Below, in pieces: positions 4,137 through 13,354 of a stretch of 16,115 nucleotides of DNA (the first letter of the stretch is position 1; each line of letters starts with the position of its first letter). Below the pieces are notes generated by a model. The model was not told the DNA's origin and did no database searches. It worked only from the letters and a program-made list of their open reading frames with translations. Both the position numbers and the translations under genes were made by a program. The DNA is from CAIUPE01 sp046092445 (lineage in GTDB: Bacteria; Pseudomonadota; Alphaproteobacteria; Rhizobiales; Beijerinckiaceae): assembly GCA_046092445.1 (NCBI GenBank), contig JBJTDR010000062.1, forward strand, positions 1 to 16,115, in the 5' to 3' direction.

Positions 4137-7100
4137 ATGGCTCAGACCTTCAATGGACGGAAGCGTGTGCGCAAGTTCTTCGGTCATATCCGCGAAGTTG
4201 CGGAAATGCCGAATTTGATTGAGGTGCAGAAGGCATCTTATGATCAGTTTCTCCAGATAGATGAGCCGGTTACCGGTCGCTTCGACGAGGGTATTCAGGC
4301 GGTTTTCAGATCAGTTTTTCCGATTGCCGATTTCTCGGGCAGTTCATTGCTTGAATTCGTAAAATACACATTCGAGCCACCCAAGTATGAAACGGATGAG
4401 TGCCGCCAGCGCGGAATGACCTATGCAGCCCCTCTCAAAGTGACCCTGCGCCTTATCGTTTTTGATATCGACGCGGATACGGGCGCTAAATCCGTCAAGG
4501 ATATCAAAGAGCAAGACGTTTACATGGGCGATATGCCGCTCATGACGTCAAATGGCACGTTCATTGTGAATGGTACTGAACGTGTCATCGTATCTCAGAT
4601 GCATCGCTCGCCCGGTGTTTTTTTTGATCATGACAAGGGAAAATCGCATTCCTCCGGAAAACTTCTATTCGCAGCCCGTATCATCCCTTATCGCGGTTCT
4701 TGGCTCGACATCGAATTTGATGCGAAGGACGTGGTCCATGCACGCATTGATCGGCGCAGAAAAATACCGGTGACTTCGCTGTTGTATGCCCTTGGAATGG
4801 ATGGCGAGGAAATCCTCTCAACCTTCTTCAATAAAGTAATTTACGCGAAGACGAAGGATGCTTGGCAGGTGCCGTTCAGCGTCGAGCGTATGAAGGGTAT
4901 GAAAACCGTCAACGATTTAATCGACGCAGAAACAGGTCAGGTTGTTCTAGAAGCCGGAAAGAAACTCACGCCTCGTTCTGCTCGTCTTATTGCCGAGCGA
5001 GGTACGAAGTTCCTGCTTGCCACCGATGATGATCTAGTTGGTCAGTACATTGCTGAGGATCTTGTCAGCTTTGAAACGGGAGAGATTTTTGCCGAAGCCG
5101 GCGAGGAGATCACAGAAAAAACCTTGTTGAGGCTGTCCGAGGCTGATTTTGACGAGATTCCGGTCCTCGACATCGATCACGTCAATGTCGGGCCATACAT
5201 CCGGACAACACTTGCCGTGGACAAGAATTCTACACGTGAAGAGGCTCTTTTCGATATCTATCGAGTGATGCGGCCGGGTGAGCCACCAACAATTGATACA
5301 GCAGAGACGATGTTTCAGTCGCTGTTCTTTGATCCGGAGCGTTATGATCTGTCAGCGGTTGGCCGCGTAAAAATGAACATGCGGCTGGACCTTGATGCGG
5401 CTGACACTGTGCGCGTCCTTCGTAAAGAAGATATCGTTGCAGTCGTTCGCGCGCTCGTCGAATTGCGCGATGGAAAGGGGGAGATTGACGATATTGACAA
5501 TCTCGGCAACCGTCGCGTCCGGTCCGTTGGTGAACTGATGGAAAATCAGTATCGGGTTGGCTTGCTCCGGATGGAGCGGGCGATCAAGGAGCGCATGTCG
5601 TCGGTTGATATTGATACAGTGATGCCGCAGGATTTGATCAACGCCAAGCCTGCCGCAGCGGCCGTTCGAGAATTTTTTGGCTCGTCGCAATTGTCGCAGT
5701 TTATGGATCAGACAAATCCGCTTTCGGAAATCACTCATAAGCGTCGTTTGTCGGCGCTGGGACCGGGTGGTCTGACGCGTGAGCGTGCCGGTTTTGAGGT
5801 GCGAGACGTTCACCCGACTCATTACGGGCGTATTTGTCCGATTGAAACTCCGGAGGGTCCGAATATCGGATTGATTAATTCGCTCGCAACTTTTGCTCGG
5901 GTCAACAAATACGGATTTATCGAGTCGCCGTATCGGAAGATAAAGGATCGCAAGCTCTCTGACCAAGTTGTCTATCTATCTGCAATGGAAGAGTCGAAGC
6001 ATTATGTTGCTCAAGCAAATGTATCAGTCGACAAGGACGGTCGCCTTGCCGATGATATCGTAATCGTGAGGCATGCGGGCGACGTCATCGTCGTACCGGC
6101 GGATAAAGTAGATTACATGGACGTTTCGCCGAAGCAACTCGTATCCGTTGCAGCTGCGCTCATTCCGTTCTTGGAAAATGACGATGCGAACCGTGCCTTG
6201 ATGGGTTCGAACATGCAGCGTCAAGCAGTGCCTCTGATTCGGTCGGATGCACCTTTTGTCGGAACCGGAATGGAAGCGATTGTTGCTCGCGACTCGGGGG
6301 CTGCAATTGCCGCGCGGCGTTCTGGCATTGTCGATCAAGTTGACGCAACACGTATTGTTGTCCGTGCGACTGACGATATCGATCCGTCAAAGGCTGGTGT
6401 CGACATCTATCGGCTTATGAAATTTCAACGCTCGAACCAGTCGACATGCATCAACCAGAAGCCCCTTGTTCAGGTCGGTGACATCGTCGAAAAAGGCAGC
6501 ATAATCGCAGATGGTCCGTCCACGGAACTGGGTGAGCTCGCACTCGGTCGGAATGTGCTCGTCGCATTTATGCCTTGGAACGGCTATAATTTCGAAGATT
6601 CCATTCTTCTTTCCGAGCGTATTGCGAAAGAAGACACGTTTACCTCGATCCATATCGAGGAATTCGAGGTGATGGCCCGAGATACCAAACTCGGGCCGGA
6701 AGAAATTACGCGCGATATTCCGAACGTTTCAGAAGAGACATTGAAGAACCTCGATGAGGCCGGCATCGTTTATATCGGCGCCGAAGTGAACGCAGGCGAC
6801 ATTCTCGTTGGCAAAATCACACCGAAGGGTGAGAGCCCGATGACGCCGGAAGAGAAACTTCTTCGTGCGATTTTTGGTGAGAAAGCCTCTGATGTCCGGG
6901 ATACTTCACTTCGGGTGCCGCCTGGGGTGCAGGGTACGATTGTTGAAGTCCGTGTGTTTAATCGGCATGGTGTCGACAAAGATGAACGCGCGCAGGCAAT
7001 CGAGCGTGAAGAGATTGAGCGACTCGCCAAGGATCGCGACGATGAATTGTCAATCTTGGATCGCAACGTTTATTCTAGATTGTCGGAAATGCTGATTGGC

Positions 7101-8258
7101 AAAGTCGGCGTTGCTGGCCCGAGAGGTTTCAGCAAGGAGTCGATCATCGAGCGAGATCAGATGGCGGAATATCCCCGCTCGCAGTGGTGGATGTTTGCCG
7201 TATCCGAAGATGGTGTCATGAGTGCTCTCGAAGCCATGAGGAAGCAGTATGATGATGCAAAGCGCAGCCTCGAACAACGCTTTTTGACAAAAGTTGAAAA
7301 GCTCCAGCGTGGCGATGAATTGCCTCCCGGCGTCATGAAAATGGTCAAGGTTTTCGTTGCCGTTAAGCGGAAAATTCAGCCAGGGGATAAGATGGCTGGC
7401 CGTCACGGTAATAAAGGGGTCGTATCGCGTATCGTTCCTGTGGAGGATATGCCTTTTCTTGAAGACGGTACGCATGTTGATATCGTTTTGAATCCGCTTG
7501 GCGTTCCAAGCCGAATGAATGTCGGCCAGATCCTTGAAACCCACATGGGTTGGGCTGCCGCTGGACTAGGCACGCAGATCGGTAATGCTGTCGATGCATA
7601 TCGCCGCGAGCATGACCCGAAGGCGCTGCGTTCAAGTTTCAAGGCTGTTTACGGCGATGACAGGTCAGTCAGTGAACTGAGCGACGATGGTTTGGTGTCA
7701 CTCGGTGAGAGCCTCCGTCGCGGTGTTCCGATTGCGACGCCGGTATTCAATGGTGCGAAAGAGGCGGACATTGAGGGACTCCTGGAGCAGGCAGGTCTTG
7801 ATAAGTCGGGGCAAGTCACGCTTTATGATGGACGCTCGGGTGAACCATTCGATCGTAAGGTCACGGTGGGCTATATCTATATGCTGAAACTGCACCATCT
7901 GGTGGATGACAAGATACATGCACGTTCAATTGGTCCGTACAGCCTCGTCACACAGCAACCTTTGGGCGGAAAAGCACAGTTCGGCGGGCAGCGGTTTGGT
8001 GAGATGGAAGTGTGGGCGCTTGAGGCCTACGGTGCGGCGTACACGCTCCAGGAAATGCTTACCGTGAAATCGGACGATGTTGCTGGTCGAACGAAAGTCT
8101 ACGAGTCGATCGTTCGCGGTGACGACACATTCGAGTCAGGCATACCTGAAAGCTTCAATGTTCTCGTCAAGGAAATGCGCTCGCTTGGTCTCAATGTGGA
8201 GCTTTTGGCCCCGGCCATGCCAATTGTCGAGCTACCGCCCTCGGAAGCTGCAGAGTGA
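4137..8258 (+). CDS. rpoB: DNA-directed RNA polymerase subunit beta
   Basis: RpoB forms one half of the polymerase cleft and active centre. The ATG at 4137 is chosen because GAGGAA (4127-4132) precedes it and the protein then begins MAQTFNGRKRVRKFFG. A TTG at 4068 would add 23 unrelated residues and run through the leader hairpin. The length is 1373 residues. The rifampicin pocket starts with GSSQLSQFMDQ at 515-525 and keeps D524, H534 and S539 (E. coli D516, H526 and S531), so the enzyme should be rifampicin-sensitive. Then come RDVHPTHYGRICPIETPEGP and the active-site lysines K1085 and K1093 in DKMAGRHGNKG. The C-terminal clamp region contains KLHHLVDDKIHARSIGPYS and GQRFGEMEVWALEAYG. rpoC follows after 114 bases. 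Confidence 0.99.
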   Translation: MAQTFNGRKRVRKFFGHIREVAEMPNLIEVQKASYDQFLQIDEPVTGRFDEGIQAVFRSVFPIADFSGSSLLEFVKYTFEPPKYETDECRQRGMTYAAPLKVTLRLIVFDIDADTGAKSVKDIKEQDVYMGDMPLMTSNGTFIVNGTERVIVSQMHRSPGVFFDHDKGKSHSSGKLLFAARIIPYRGSWLDIEFDAKDVVHARIDRRRKIPVTSLLYALGMDGEEILSTFFNKVIYAKTKDAWQVPFSVERMKGMKTVNDLIDAETGQVVLEAGKKLTPRSARLIAERGTKFLLATDDDLVGQYIAEDLVSFETGEIFAEAGEEITEKTLLRLSEADFDEIPVLDIDHVNVGPYIRTTLAVDKNSTREEALFDIYRVMRPGEPPTIDTAETMFQSLFFDPERYDLSAVGRVKMNMRLDLDAADTVRVLRKEDIVAVVRALVELRDGKGEIDDIDNLGNRRVRSVGELMENQYRVGLLRMERAIKERMSSVDIDTVMPQDLINAKPAAAAVREFFGSSQLSQFMDQTNPLSEITHKRRLSALGPGGLTRERAGFEVRDVHPTHYGRICPIETPEGPNIGLINSLATFARVNKYGFIESPYRKIKDRKLSDQVVYLSAMEESKHYVAQANVSVDKDGRLADDIVIVRHAGDVIVVPADKVDYMDVSPKQLVSVAAALIPFLENDDANRALMGSNMQRQAVPLIRSDAPFVGTGMEAIVARDSGAAIAARRSGIVDQVDATRIVVRATDDIDPSKAGVDIYRLMKFQRSNQSTCINQKPLVQVGDIVEKGSIIADGPSTELGELALGRNVLVAFMPWNGYNFEDSILLSERIAKEDTFTSIHIEEFEVMARDTKLGPEEITRDIPNVSEETLKNLDEAGIVYIGAEVNAGDILVGKITPKGESPMTPEEKLLRAIFGEKASDVRDTSLRVPPGVQGTIVEVRVFNRHGVDKDERAQAIEREEIERLAKDRDDELSILDRNVYSRLSEMLIGKVGVAGPRGFSKESIIERDQMAEYPRSQWWMFAVSEDGVMSALEAMRKQYDDAKRSLEQRFLTKVEKLQRGDELPPGVMKMVKVFVAVKRKIQPGDKMAGRHGNKGVVSRIVPVEDMPFLEDGTHVDIVLNPLGVPSRMNVGQILETHMGWAAAGLGTQIGNAVDAYRREHDPKALRSSFKAVYGDDRSVSELSDDGLVSLGESLRRGVPIATPVFNGAKEADIEGLLEQAGLDKSGQVTLYDGRSGEPFDRKVTVGYIYMLKLHHLVDDKIHARSIGPYSLVTQQPLGGKAQFGGQRFGEMEVWALEAYGAAYTLQEMLTVKSDDVAGRTKVYESIVRGDDTFESGIPESFNVLVKEMRSLGLNVELLAPAMPIVELPPSEAAE

Positions 8259-8287
8259 ATATTTCGTCCGGACACCCTTAATCGTAC

Positions 8288-8309
8288 TGCCGTCGTTTTC
8301 GTCGCGGCA
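8288..8309 (+). promoter_or_regulatory. Weak hairpin in the rpoB-rpoC spacer
   Basis: TGCCG (8288-8292) and CGGCA (8305-8309) form a 5-bp stem with a 12-base loop in the 114-base spacer. There is no T tract after it. The genes are expected to be cotranscribed, and this may only affect mRNA stability. I see nothing else of note in this spacer. Confidence 0.25.
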
Positions 8310-8372
8310 AGTGTTTTGAAGAGACGAATGTACGAAGCGTGTGACATCGTTCTTGAATGTTAGGAGACCGAC

Positions 8373-11300
8373 ATGAATCAAGAGATTATGAACCTTTTTA
8401 ACCCGGTCGTTCAGCCTCAAAGCTTTGATCGGATCAAAATCTCGATCTCTTCGCCGGAGAAAATCCTGTCTTGGTCTTTTGGCGAAATCAAGAAGCCTGA
8501 GACGATTAATTATCGGACATTCAAACCTGAGCGCGATGGTTTATTTTGCGCGCGCATTTTCGGCCCAATCAAGGATTATGAATGCCTCTGCGGCAAGTAT
8601 AAGAGAATGAAATATAAGGGTGTTATTTGCGAGAAGTGTGGTGTTGAAGTCACGTTGGCACGCGTTCGGCGAGAGCGTATGGGCCACATTGAGCTTGCGG
8701 CCCCTGTTGCTCATATCTGGTTTCTTAAATCTTTGCCGTCGCGTATCGGTCTCCTGCTCGATATGGCATTGAAGGACCTTGAGCGCATTCTTTATTTTGA
8801 GAACTACGTTGTAATAGAGCCGGGGCTCACACCGCTGAAGGAACGACAACTTCTCTCCGAGGATGACTATATCCGCGCGCAGGACGAGTATGGTGAAGAC
8901 TCATTTACGGCTCTGATTGGTGCCGAGGCAATTCGGGAGATATTGAGGTCCCTCGATCTCGAGAAAACGGCCGGTGATTTGAGGCACGAGATTGCGGTAT
9001 CGACCTCCGAACTCAAACCTAAGAAACTTGCGAAGCGTCTCAAGATTATCGAAGCTTTCATGCAGTCGGGAAATAAACCCGAATGGATGATCTTGGAGGT
9101 GGTCCCCGTTATTCCACCCGATCTACGTCCGTTGGTTCCTTTGGATGGTGGTCGGTTCGCCACGTCGGACCTGAACGATCTTTACCGTCGGGTGATCAAT
9201 CGTAACAATCGGCTGAAGCGCCTAATTGAATTGCGAGCTCCTGATATCATCATTCGTAACGAGAAGCGGATGTTGCAGGAGTCGGTTGACGCCTTGTTTG
9301 ACAATGGTCGCCGCGGCCGGGTGATAACTGGTGCAAATAAGCGTCCTTTGAAATCGCTGGCCGATATGTTGAAGGGAAAGCAGGGAAGGTTCCGCCAGAA
9401 CTTGCTCGGGAAACGCGTGGATTATTCGGGCCGATCAGTTATCGTTGTTGGGCCTGAGCTTAAGCTTCATCAATGTGGCCTCCCTAAGAAGATGGCGCTC
9501 GAACTCTTCAAGCCTTTCATCTATTCGCGTCTGGATGCAAAAGGGCTTTCAGCGACGGTCAAACAGGCGAAGAAGTTGGTCGAGAAGGAAAAACCGGAAG
9601 TTTGGGACATTCTTGACGAGGTGATCCGAGAACATCCCATTATGCTCAACCGGGCACCTACGCTCCATCGTCTGGGAATTCAGGCGTTCGAGCCGGTGCT
9701 TGTCGAGGGCAAGGCTATACAGCTCCATCCGCTTGTATGCGCTGCCTTCAACGCTGACTTCGATGGTGATCAGATGGCGGTTCACGTTCCATTGTCACTT
9801 GAGGCCCAGCTTGAAGCGCGGGTTCTCATGATGTCGACCAACAATATTCTTCATCCGGCAAATGGGCAGCCGATCATTGTTCCTTCCCAGGATATTGTTC
9901 TTGGCCTCTATTATCTCTCCCTGATTTCAGATAATGAACCCGGCGAGGGTACCGCCTTCGCGGAGATCGGAGAGATCGAGCACGCACTTGCGATTAGATC
10001 GGTAACGCTTCATGCAAAGATCAAGTATCGTTACGAAGGGGTCGACGAGTCCGGAACAACATTTACAAAGATTTTTGATACGACGCCCGGCCGGGCATTG
10101 CTTTGTCAGCTTCTCCAGAAGAGTCCGAAAATGACCTTCGACGTAGTCAACAAGCTGATGACCAAGAAGGAGATATCCAACACGATCGACACAGTGTACC
10201 GTCATTGCGGTCAGAAGGAGACCGTTCTTTTCTGTGACCGAATCATGCAGCTTGGATTCTCAAATGCCTTTCGAGCAGGGATTTCCTTTGGCAAGGACGA
10301 CATGTTGGTTCCGGACACGAAACAGGCGATTGTTGGTGAGACGCAGGCGCTTGTTCAGGATTACGAGCAGCAGTTCAATGATGGTCTGATCACGCAAGGC
10401 GAGAAATACAACAAAGTGGTTGATGCTTGGGCGAAATGCTCCGACAAGCTTGCTCAGGAAATGATGGGCCGGATCTCCGCTGTGCAGAAGGATAACAATG
10501 GACGCGCCAAGCCGATAAATTCAATCTACATGATGTCGCATTCCGGTGCGCGCGGCTCGCCGACGCAGATGCGCCAGCTAGCGGCGATGCGTGGTCTCAT
10601 GGCGAAGCCATCGGGTGAAATCATCGAGACCCCGATTATATCGAATTTCAAAGAAGGACTTGATGTTCTTGAGTACTTCAACTCGACGCACGGCGCCCGA
10701 AAGGGATTGGCCGACACTGCTCTTAAAACGGCAAATTCTGGGTACCTGACCCGCAGACTCGTTGACGTGGCACAGGACTCGATCATCACTGAGCGTGATT
10801 GCGGTTCTGACAATGGCATCAAGATGCGGGCGATCATCGATGCCGGGCAGGTGGTCGCGTCTCTTGCACTACGGATTCTGGGACGGACAACGGCAGAGGA
10901 TCTGTTTGAACTTGACGGTACGATGATTGTTCCAAGGGGCACAATGATCGAGGAGGTCCACATAGATCGCATTAATGCAGCCGGAATCCAGGAAGTCAAA
11001 ATCCGTTCGGTGTTGACATGTGAATCAACAACGGGCGTTTGCGGCACCTGTTACGGACGTGATCTTGCCCGGGGAACACCAGTCAACCTGGGTGAGGCTG
11101 TCGGTGTTATTGCTGCTCAATCGATTGGTGAACCGGGAACTCAGCTTACGATGCGCACGTTTCACGTCGGTGGTGCGGCGAACATTGCCGACCAGTCGTT
11201 TATCGAGTCTAACTTTGAAGGCACGGTTGTCATTCGCAACAAGAATATTGCTCGGAATTCGGATGGCGATTTGCTGGCTATGGGTCGCAATTTATCTGTT

Positions 11301-12566
11301 GTCATCGTTGGCCCGGATGGCAGTGAGAGAGCCGTTCATCGGATTCAGTATGGTGCGAAGCTCAAGGTTGACGAAGGTGATAGCATCAAGCGCGGCCAGC
11401 GAATTTCTGAATGGGATCCCTATACGCGCCCGATCATCACCGAGGTCGATGGTTCGGTCGCATATGAGGATCTCGTTGAGAATGCGTCGGTTGTCGAAAC
11501 GACTGACGAATCTACAGGGATCACCAAGCGGGTTGTGACGGACTACCGGACAAATGTGCGCTCGGCCGATCTTCGTCCGGCAGTTGTAATCCAGGACAGC
11601 AAGGGCAGAGTGAGTAAATTGCCGCGTGGGGGAGAGGCGCGTTATCTCTTGCCTGTTGACGCAGTTATTCAGGCCGACCCTGGAGCAAAACTCCGCACCG
11701 GCGATGTGATCGCACGTATTCCGATGGAGAGCGCAAAGACTCGGGACATTACGGGTGGTTTGCCCCGGGTCGCTGAGCTATTCGAGGCGCGACGGCCTAA
11801 AGATGCAGCAGTTATTGCCGAGCATTCCGGTACGATTCAGTTCGGCAAGGACTATAAGAACAAGCGTCGGATCTCGCTCGTTCCAAACGATGGCTCGGAT
11901 CCTGTCGAATACCTTGTTCCAAAGGGAAAACATGTCTATTTGCAGGCTGGAGACCTTGTTGAGAAGGGAGATTACATCGTTGATGGAAATCCTGCACCGC
12001 ACGATATTCTCGCGATCAAGGGTGTCGAGGAATTGGCGGCCTATCTCGTGAACGAGATTCAGGAAGTCTATCGATTGCAGGGAGTGAATATCAACGATAA
12101 GCATATTGAGGTTATTGTTCGGCAAATGCTTCAAAAAGTTGAAATTACTAATCCGGGCGACTCCGAGTATCTCGCAAACGAACAGGTTGATCGGGTTGAA
12201 ATGGACGAAGTCAATCTGAAGCTGATTGAAGAGGGGAAGCGTCCAGCCAAAGGTAATCCGGTTCTGCTCGGTATCACCAAGGCAAGCTTACAGACACGTT
12301 CTTTTATTTCTGCAGCTTCTTTCCAGGAAACAACCAGAGTCCTCACCGAGGCGGCGGTCAATGGAAAGTCGGATGATCTGGCGGGTTTAAAGGAAAACGT
12401 GATTGTCGGACGTCTGATTCCCGCGGGCACCGGTGCGACAATGGCTCGTATTCGTTCGATTGCGGGAAAACGCGACGAGCTGATCATTGCACAAAGCGGT
12501 GCTCCGGCTCCTACGCCGCCATCTGCCCCATTTCTGCAGATTGCGAATAGCAGTGCTGTGGGGTGA
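8373..12566 (+). CDS. rpoC: DNA-directed RNA polymerase subunit beta'
   Basis: RpoC holds the catalytic magnesium and the clamp. The product is 1397 residues, near the 1407 of E. coli. TAGGAGA at 8361-8367 precedes the ATG. The N-terminal zinc finger has C71, C73, C86 and C89. The lid/rudder region contains the QGRFRQNLLGKRVDYSGRS segment. The catalytic motif NADFDGD is at 460-466 with D462, D464 and D466. The second zinc site is C810, C883, C890 and C893, followed by the trigger-loop region GEAVGVIAAQSIGEPGTQLT. The C-terminus contains TKASLQTRSFISAASFQETTR. All key residues are present. The TGA stop overlaps a 16-base palindrome. Confidence 0.99.
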   Translation: MNQEIMNLFNPVVQPQSFDRIKISISSPEKILSWSFGEIKKPETINYRTFKPERDGLFCARIFGPIKDYECLCGKYKRMKYKGVICEKCGVEVTLARVRRERMGHIELAAPVAHIWFLKSLPSRIGLLLDMALKDLERILYFENYVVIEPGLTPLKERQLLSEDDYIRAQDEYGEDSFTALIGAEAIREILRSLDLEKTAGDLRHEIAVSTSELKPKKLAKRLKIIEAFMQSGNKPEWMILEVVPVIPPDLRPLVPLDGGRFATSDLNDLYRRVINRNNRLKRLIELRAPDIIIRNEKRMLQESVDALFDNGRRGRVITGANKRPLKSLADMLKGKQGRFRQNLLGKRVDYSGRSVIVVGPELKLHQCGLPKKMALELFKPFIYSRLDAKGLSATVKQAKKLVEKEKPEVWDILDEVIREHPIMLNRAPTLHRLGIQAFEPVLVEGKAIQLHPLVCAAFNADFDGDQMAVHVPLSLEAQLEARVLMMSTNNILHPANGQPIIVPSQDIVLGLYYLSLISDNEPGEGTAFAEIGEIEHALAIRSVTLHAKIKYRYEGVDESGTTFTKIFDTTPGRALLCQLLQKSPKMTFDVVNKLMTKKEISNTIDTVYRHCGQKETVLFCDRIMQLGFSNAFRAGISFGKDDMLVPDTKQAIVGETQALVQDYEQQFNDGLITQGEKYNKVVDAWAKCSDKLAQEMMGRISAVQKDNNGRAKPINSIYMMSHSGARGSPTQMRQLAAMRGLMAKPSGEIIETPIISNFKEGLDVLEYFNSTHGARKGLADTALKTANSGYLTRRLVDVAQDSIITERDCGSDNGIKMRAIIDAGQVVASLALRILGRTTAEDLFELDGTMIVPRGTMIEEVHIDRINAAGIQEVKIRSVLTCESTTGVCGTCYGRDLARGTPVNLGEAVGVIAAQSIGEPGTQLTMRTFHVGGAANIADQSFIESNFEGTVVIRNKNIARNSDGDLLAMGRNLSVVIVGPDGSERAVHRIQYGAKLKVDEGDSIKRGQRISEWDPYTRPIITEVDGSVAYEDLVENASVVETTDESTGITKRVVTDYRTNVRSADLRPAVVIQDSKGRVSKLPRGGEARYLLPVDAVIQADPGAKLRTGDVIARIPMESAKTRDITGGLPRVAELFEARRPKDAAVIAEHSGTIQFGKDYKNKRRISLVPNDGSDPVEYLVPKGKHVYLQAGDLVEKGDYIVDGNPAPHDILAIKGVEELAAYLVNEIQEVYRLQGVNINDKHIEVIVRQMLQKVEITNPGDSEYLANEQVDRVEMDEVNLKLIEEGKRPAKGNPVLLGITKASLQTRSFISAASFQETTRVLTEAAVNGKSDDLAGLKENVIVGRLIPAGTGATMARIRSIAGKRDELIIAQSGAPAPTPPSAPFLQIANSSAVG

Positions 12567-12581
12567 ACTGTCGCGACAGTT
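12566..12581. promoter_or_regulatory. 16-bp perfect palindrome at the rpoC stop codon
   Basis: AACTGTCGCGACAGTT is a perfect palindrome whose first base is the last base of the rpoC TGA. As RNA it can form a 6-bp stem with a CGCG loop. No T tract follows, so it is a poor terminator. It could stabilise the rpoBC mRNA 3' end or be a protein-binding site. TCGCGA, its centre, recurs at 12585-12590. Confidence 0.5.
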
Positions 12582-12664
12582 GCATCGCGAGAGAGGCTTG
12601 TATTCTTTAATGGGCCCCTTTCTGACCAGCGTTGAACGACGGCCAAAGTTTGTAGGAATAAGGG

Positions 12665-12691
12665 TTGACGAGCGGGAGCGTGATCTATAAA
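12665..12691 (+). promoter_or_regulatory. Candidate promoter of the str operon (rpsL-rpsG-fusA-tuf)
   Basis: TTGACG (12665-12670) is followed by TATAAA (12686-12691). Both hexamers match the consensus at five of six positions, but the spacer is 15 bases, shorter than ideal. Transcription would begin near 12698, leaving a leader of about 265 bases before rpsL. Confidence 0.5.
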
Positions 12692-12812
12692 AGCGCGTTA
12701 TTCCCGACAAGCAGTCGGCTGATCGTTTTGTTTGCAGTTCCTTGCTGCTAACGCGTGATCCCGAGACGTTGTCGTATTTTCTGGCTGACGAAGTCGAAAT
12801 TTGGGATACCAT

Positions 12813-12832
12813 GACCAAGCATCGCGTTGGTC
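12813..12832 (+). promoter_or_regulatory. Stem-loop in the rpsL leader
   Basis: GACCAA (12813-12818) and TTGGTC (12827-12832) form a perfect 6-bp stem with an 8-base loop, about 130 bases upstream of rpsL. It would lie inside the str operon leader RNA. Role unknown. Confidence 0.4.
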
Positions 12833-12962
12833 CTCTGGTCTGGGCGACGTCGCGGGAATGGTTTCCGAGGCGTAAAGTGTTTTGTGCCATCTCAGGCGCA
12901 GGGCGAATTTTGTTTTCCAGGGGTGCGGTGTGCTCTTGGTTTTGGATTTAAATGAGCAAACG

Positions 12963-13334
12963 ATGCCGACCATCAGCCAGTTGATCCGCAAATCGCGATC
13001 ACCTCAGAAGGCAAGGAACAAGGTTCCCGCGTTGGAGGCTTGCCCACAGAAGCGTGGTGTATGCACCCGGGTCTACACAACCACTCCGAAGAAGCCTAAT
13101 TCGGCGTTGCGGAAGGTTGCGAAGGTGCGTTTGACAAACGGATTCGAGGTAATCGGGTATATTCCAGGTGAAGGGCACAATCTCCAGGAGCACTCGGTCG
13201 TGGCCATCCGCGGCGGTCGCGTCAAGGACTTGCCAGGTGTTCGCTATCATGTCATCCGCGGCGTTCTGGATACACAGGGCGTCAAGAACCGCAAACAGCG
13301 TCGTTCAAAATACGGCGCGAAGCGGCCGAAGTAG
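12963..13334 (+). CDS. rpsL: 30S ribosomal protein S12
   Basis: S12 lies at the decoding centre and affects fidelity. The ATG at 12963 gives the standard 123 residues beginning MPTISQLIRKSR. An upstream in-frame start at 12882 would add 27 unrelated residues. The decoding loop TPKKPNSA is at 41-48 with K43 and K44, and GGRVKDLPGVRYH is at 84-96 with K88, D89 and P91. These residues are wild type, consistent with streptomycin sensitivity at S12. D89 is the residue methylthiolated by RimO in other bacteria. The ribosome-binding site is weak (TGAG at 12953-12956). rpsG follows after 20 bases. Confidence 0.98.
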   Translation: MPTISQLIRKSRSPQKARNKVPALEACPQKRGVCTRVYTTTPKKPNSALRKVAKVRLTNGFEVIGYIPGEGHNLQEHSVVAIRGGRVKDLPGVRYHVIRGVLDTQGVKNRKQRRSKYGAKRPK

Positions 13335-13354
13335 AAAAAGCGGGAGCTCCGACC

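Larger units (their letters stand above)
12567..12962 (+). other. rpoC-rpsL spacer with candidate promoter and long leader
   Basis: These 396 bases carry no convincing gene. Open frames here lack ribosome-binding sites and known motifs. The spacer holds the palindrome at the rpoC stop, a candidate promoter (12665-12691), an inverted repeat (12813-12832), a 10-base palindrome GCGACGTCGC (12844-12853) and a T-rich end before rpsL. I see no intrinsic terminator, so some transcription probably continues from rpoC. Confidence 0.65.

Noticed and set aside
4618..4625. A run of eight T in rpoB that might cause slippage.
   Set aside because: It encodes the conserved Val-Phe-Phe in SPGVFFDHDKG. The frame continues intact, and no alternative product is indicated.
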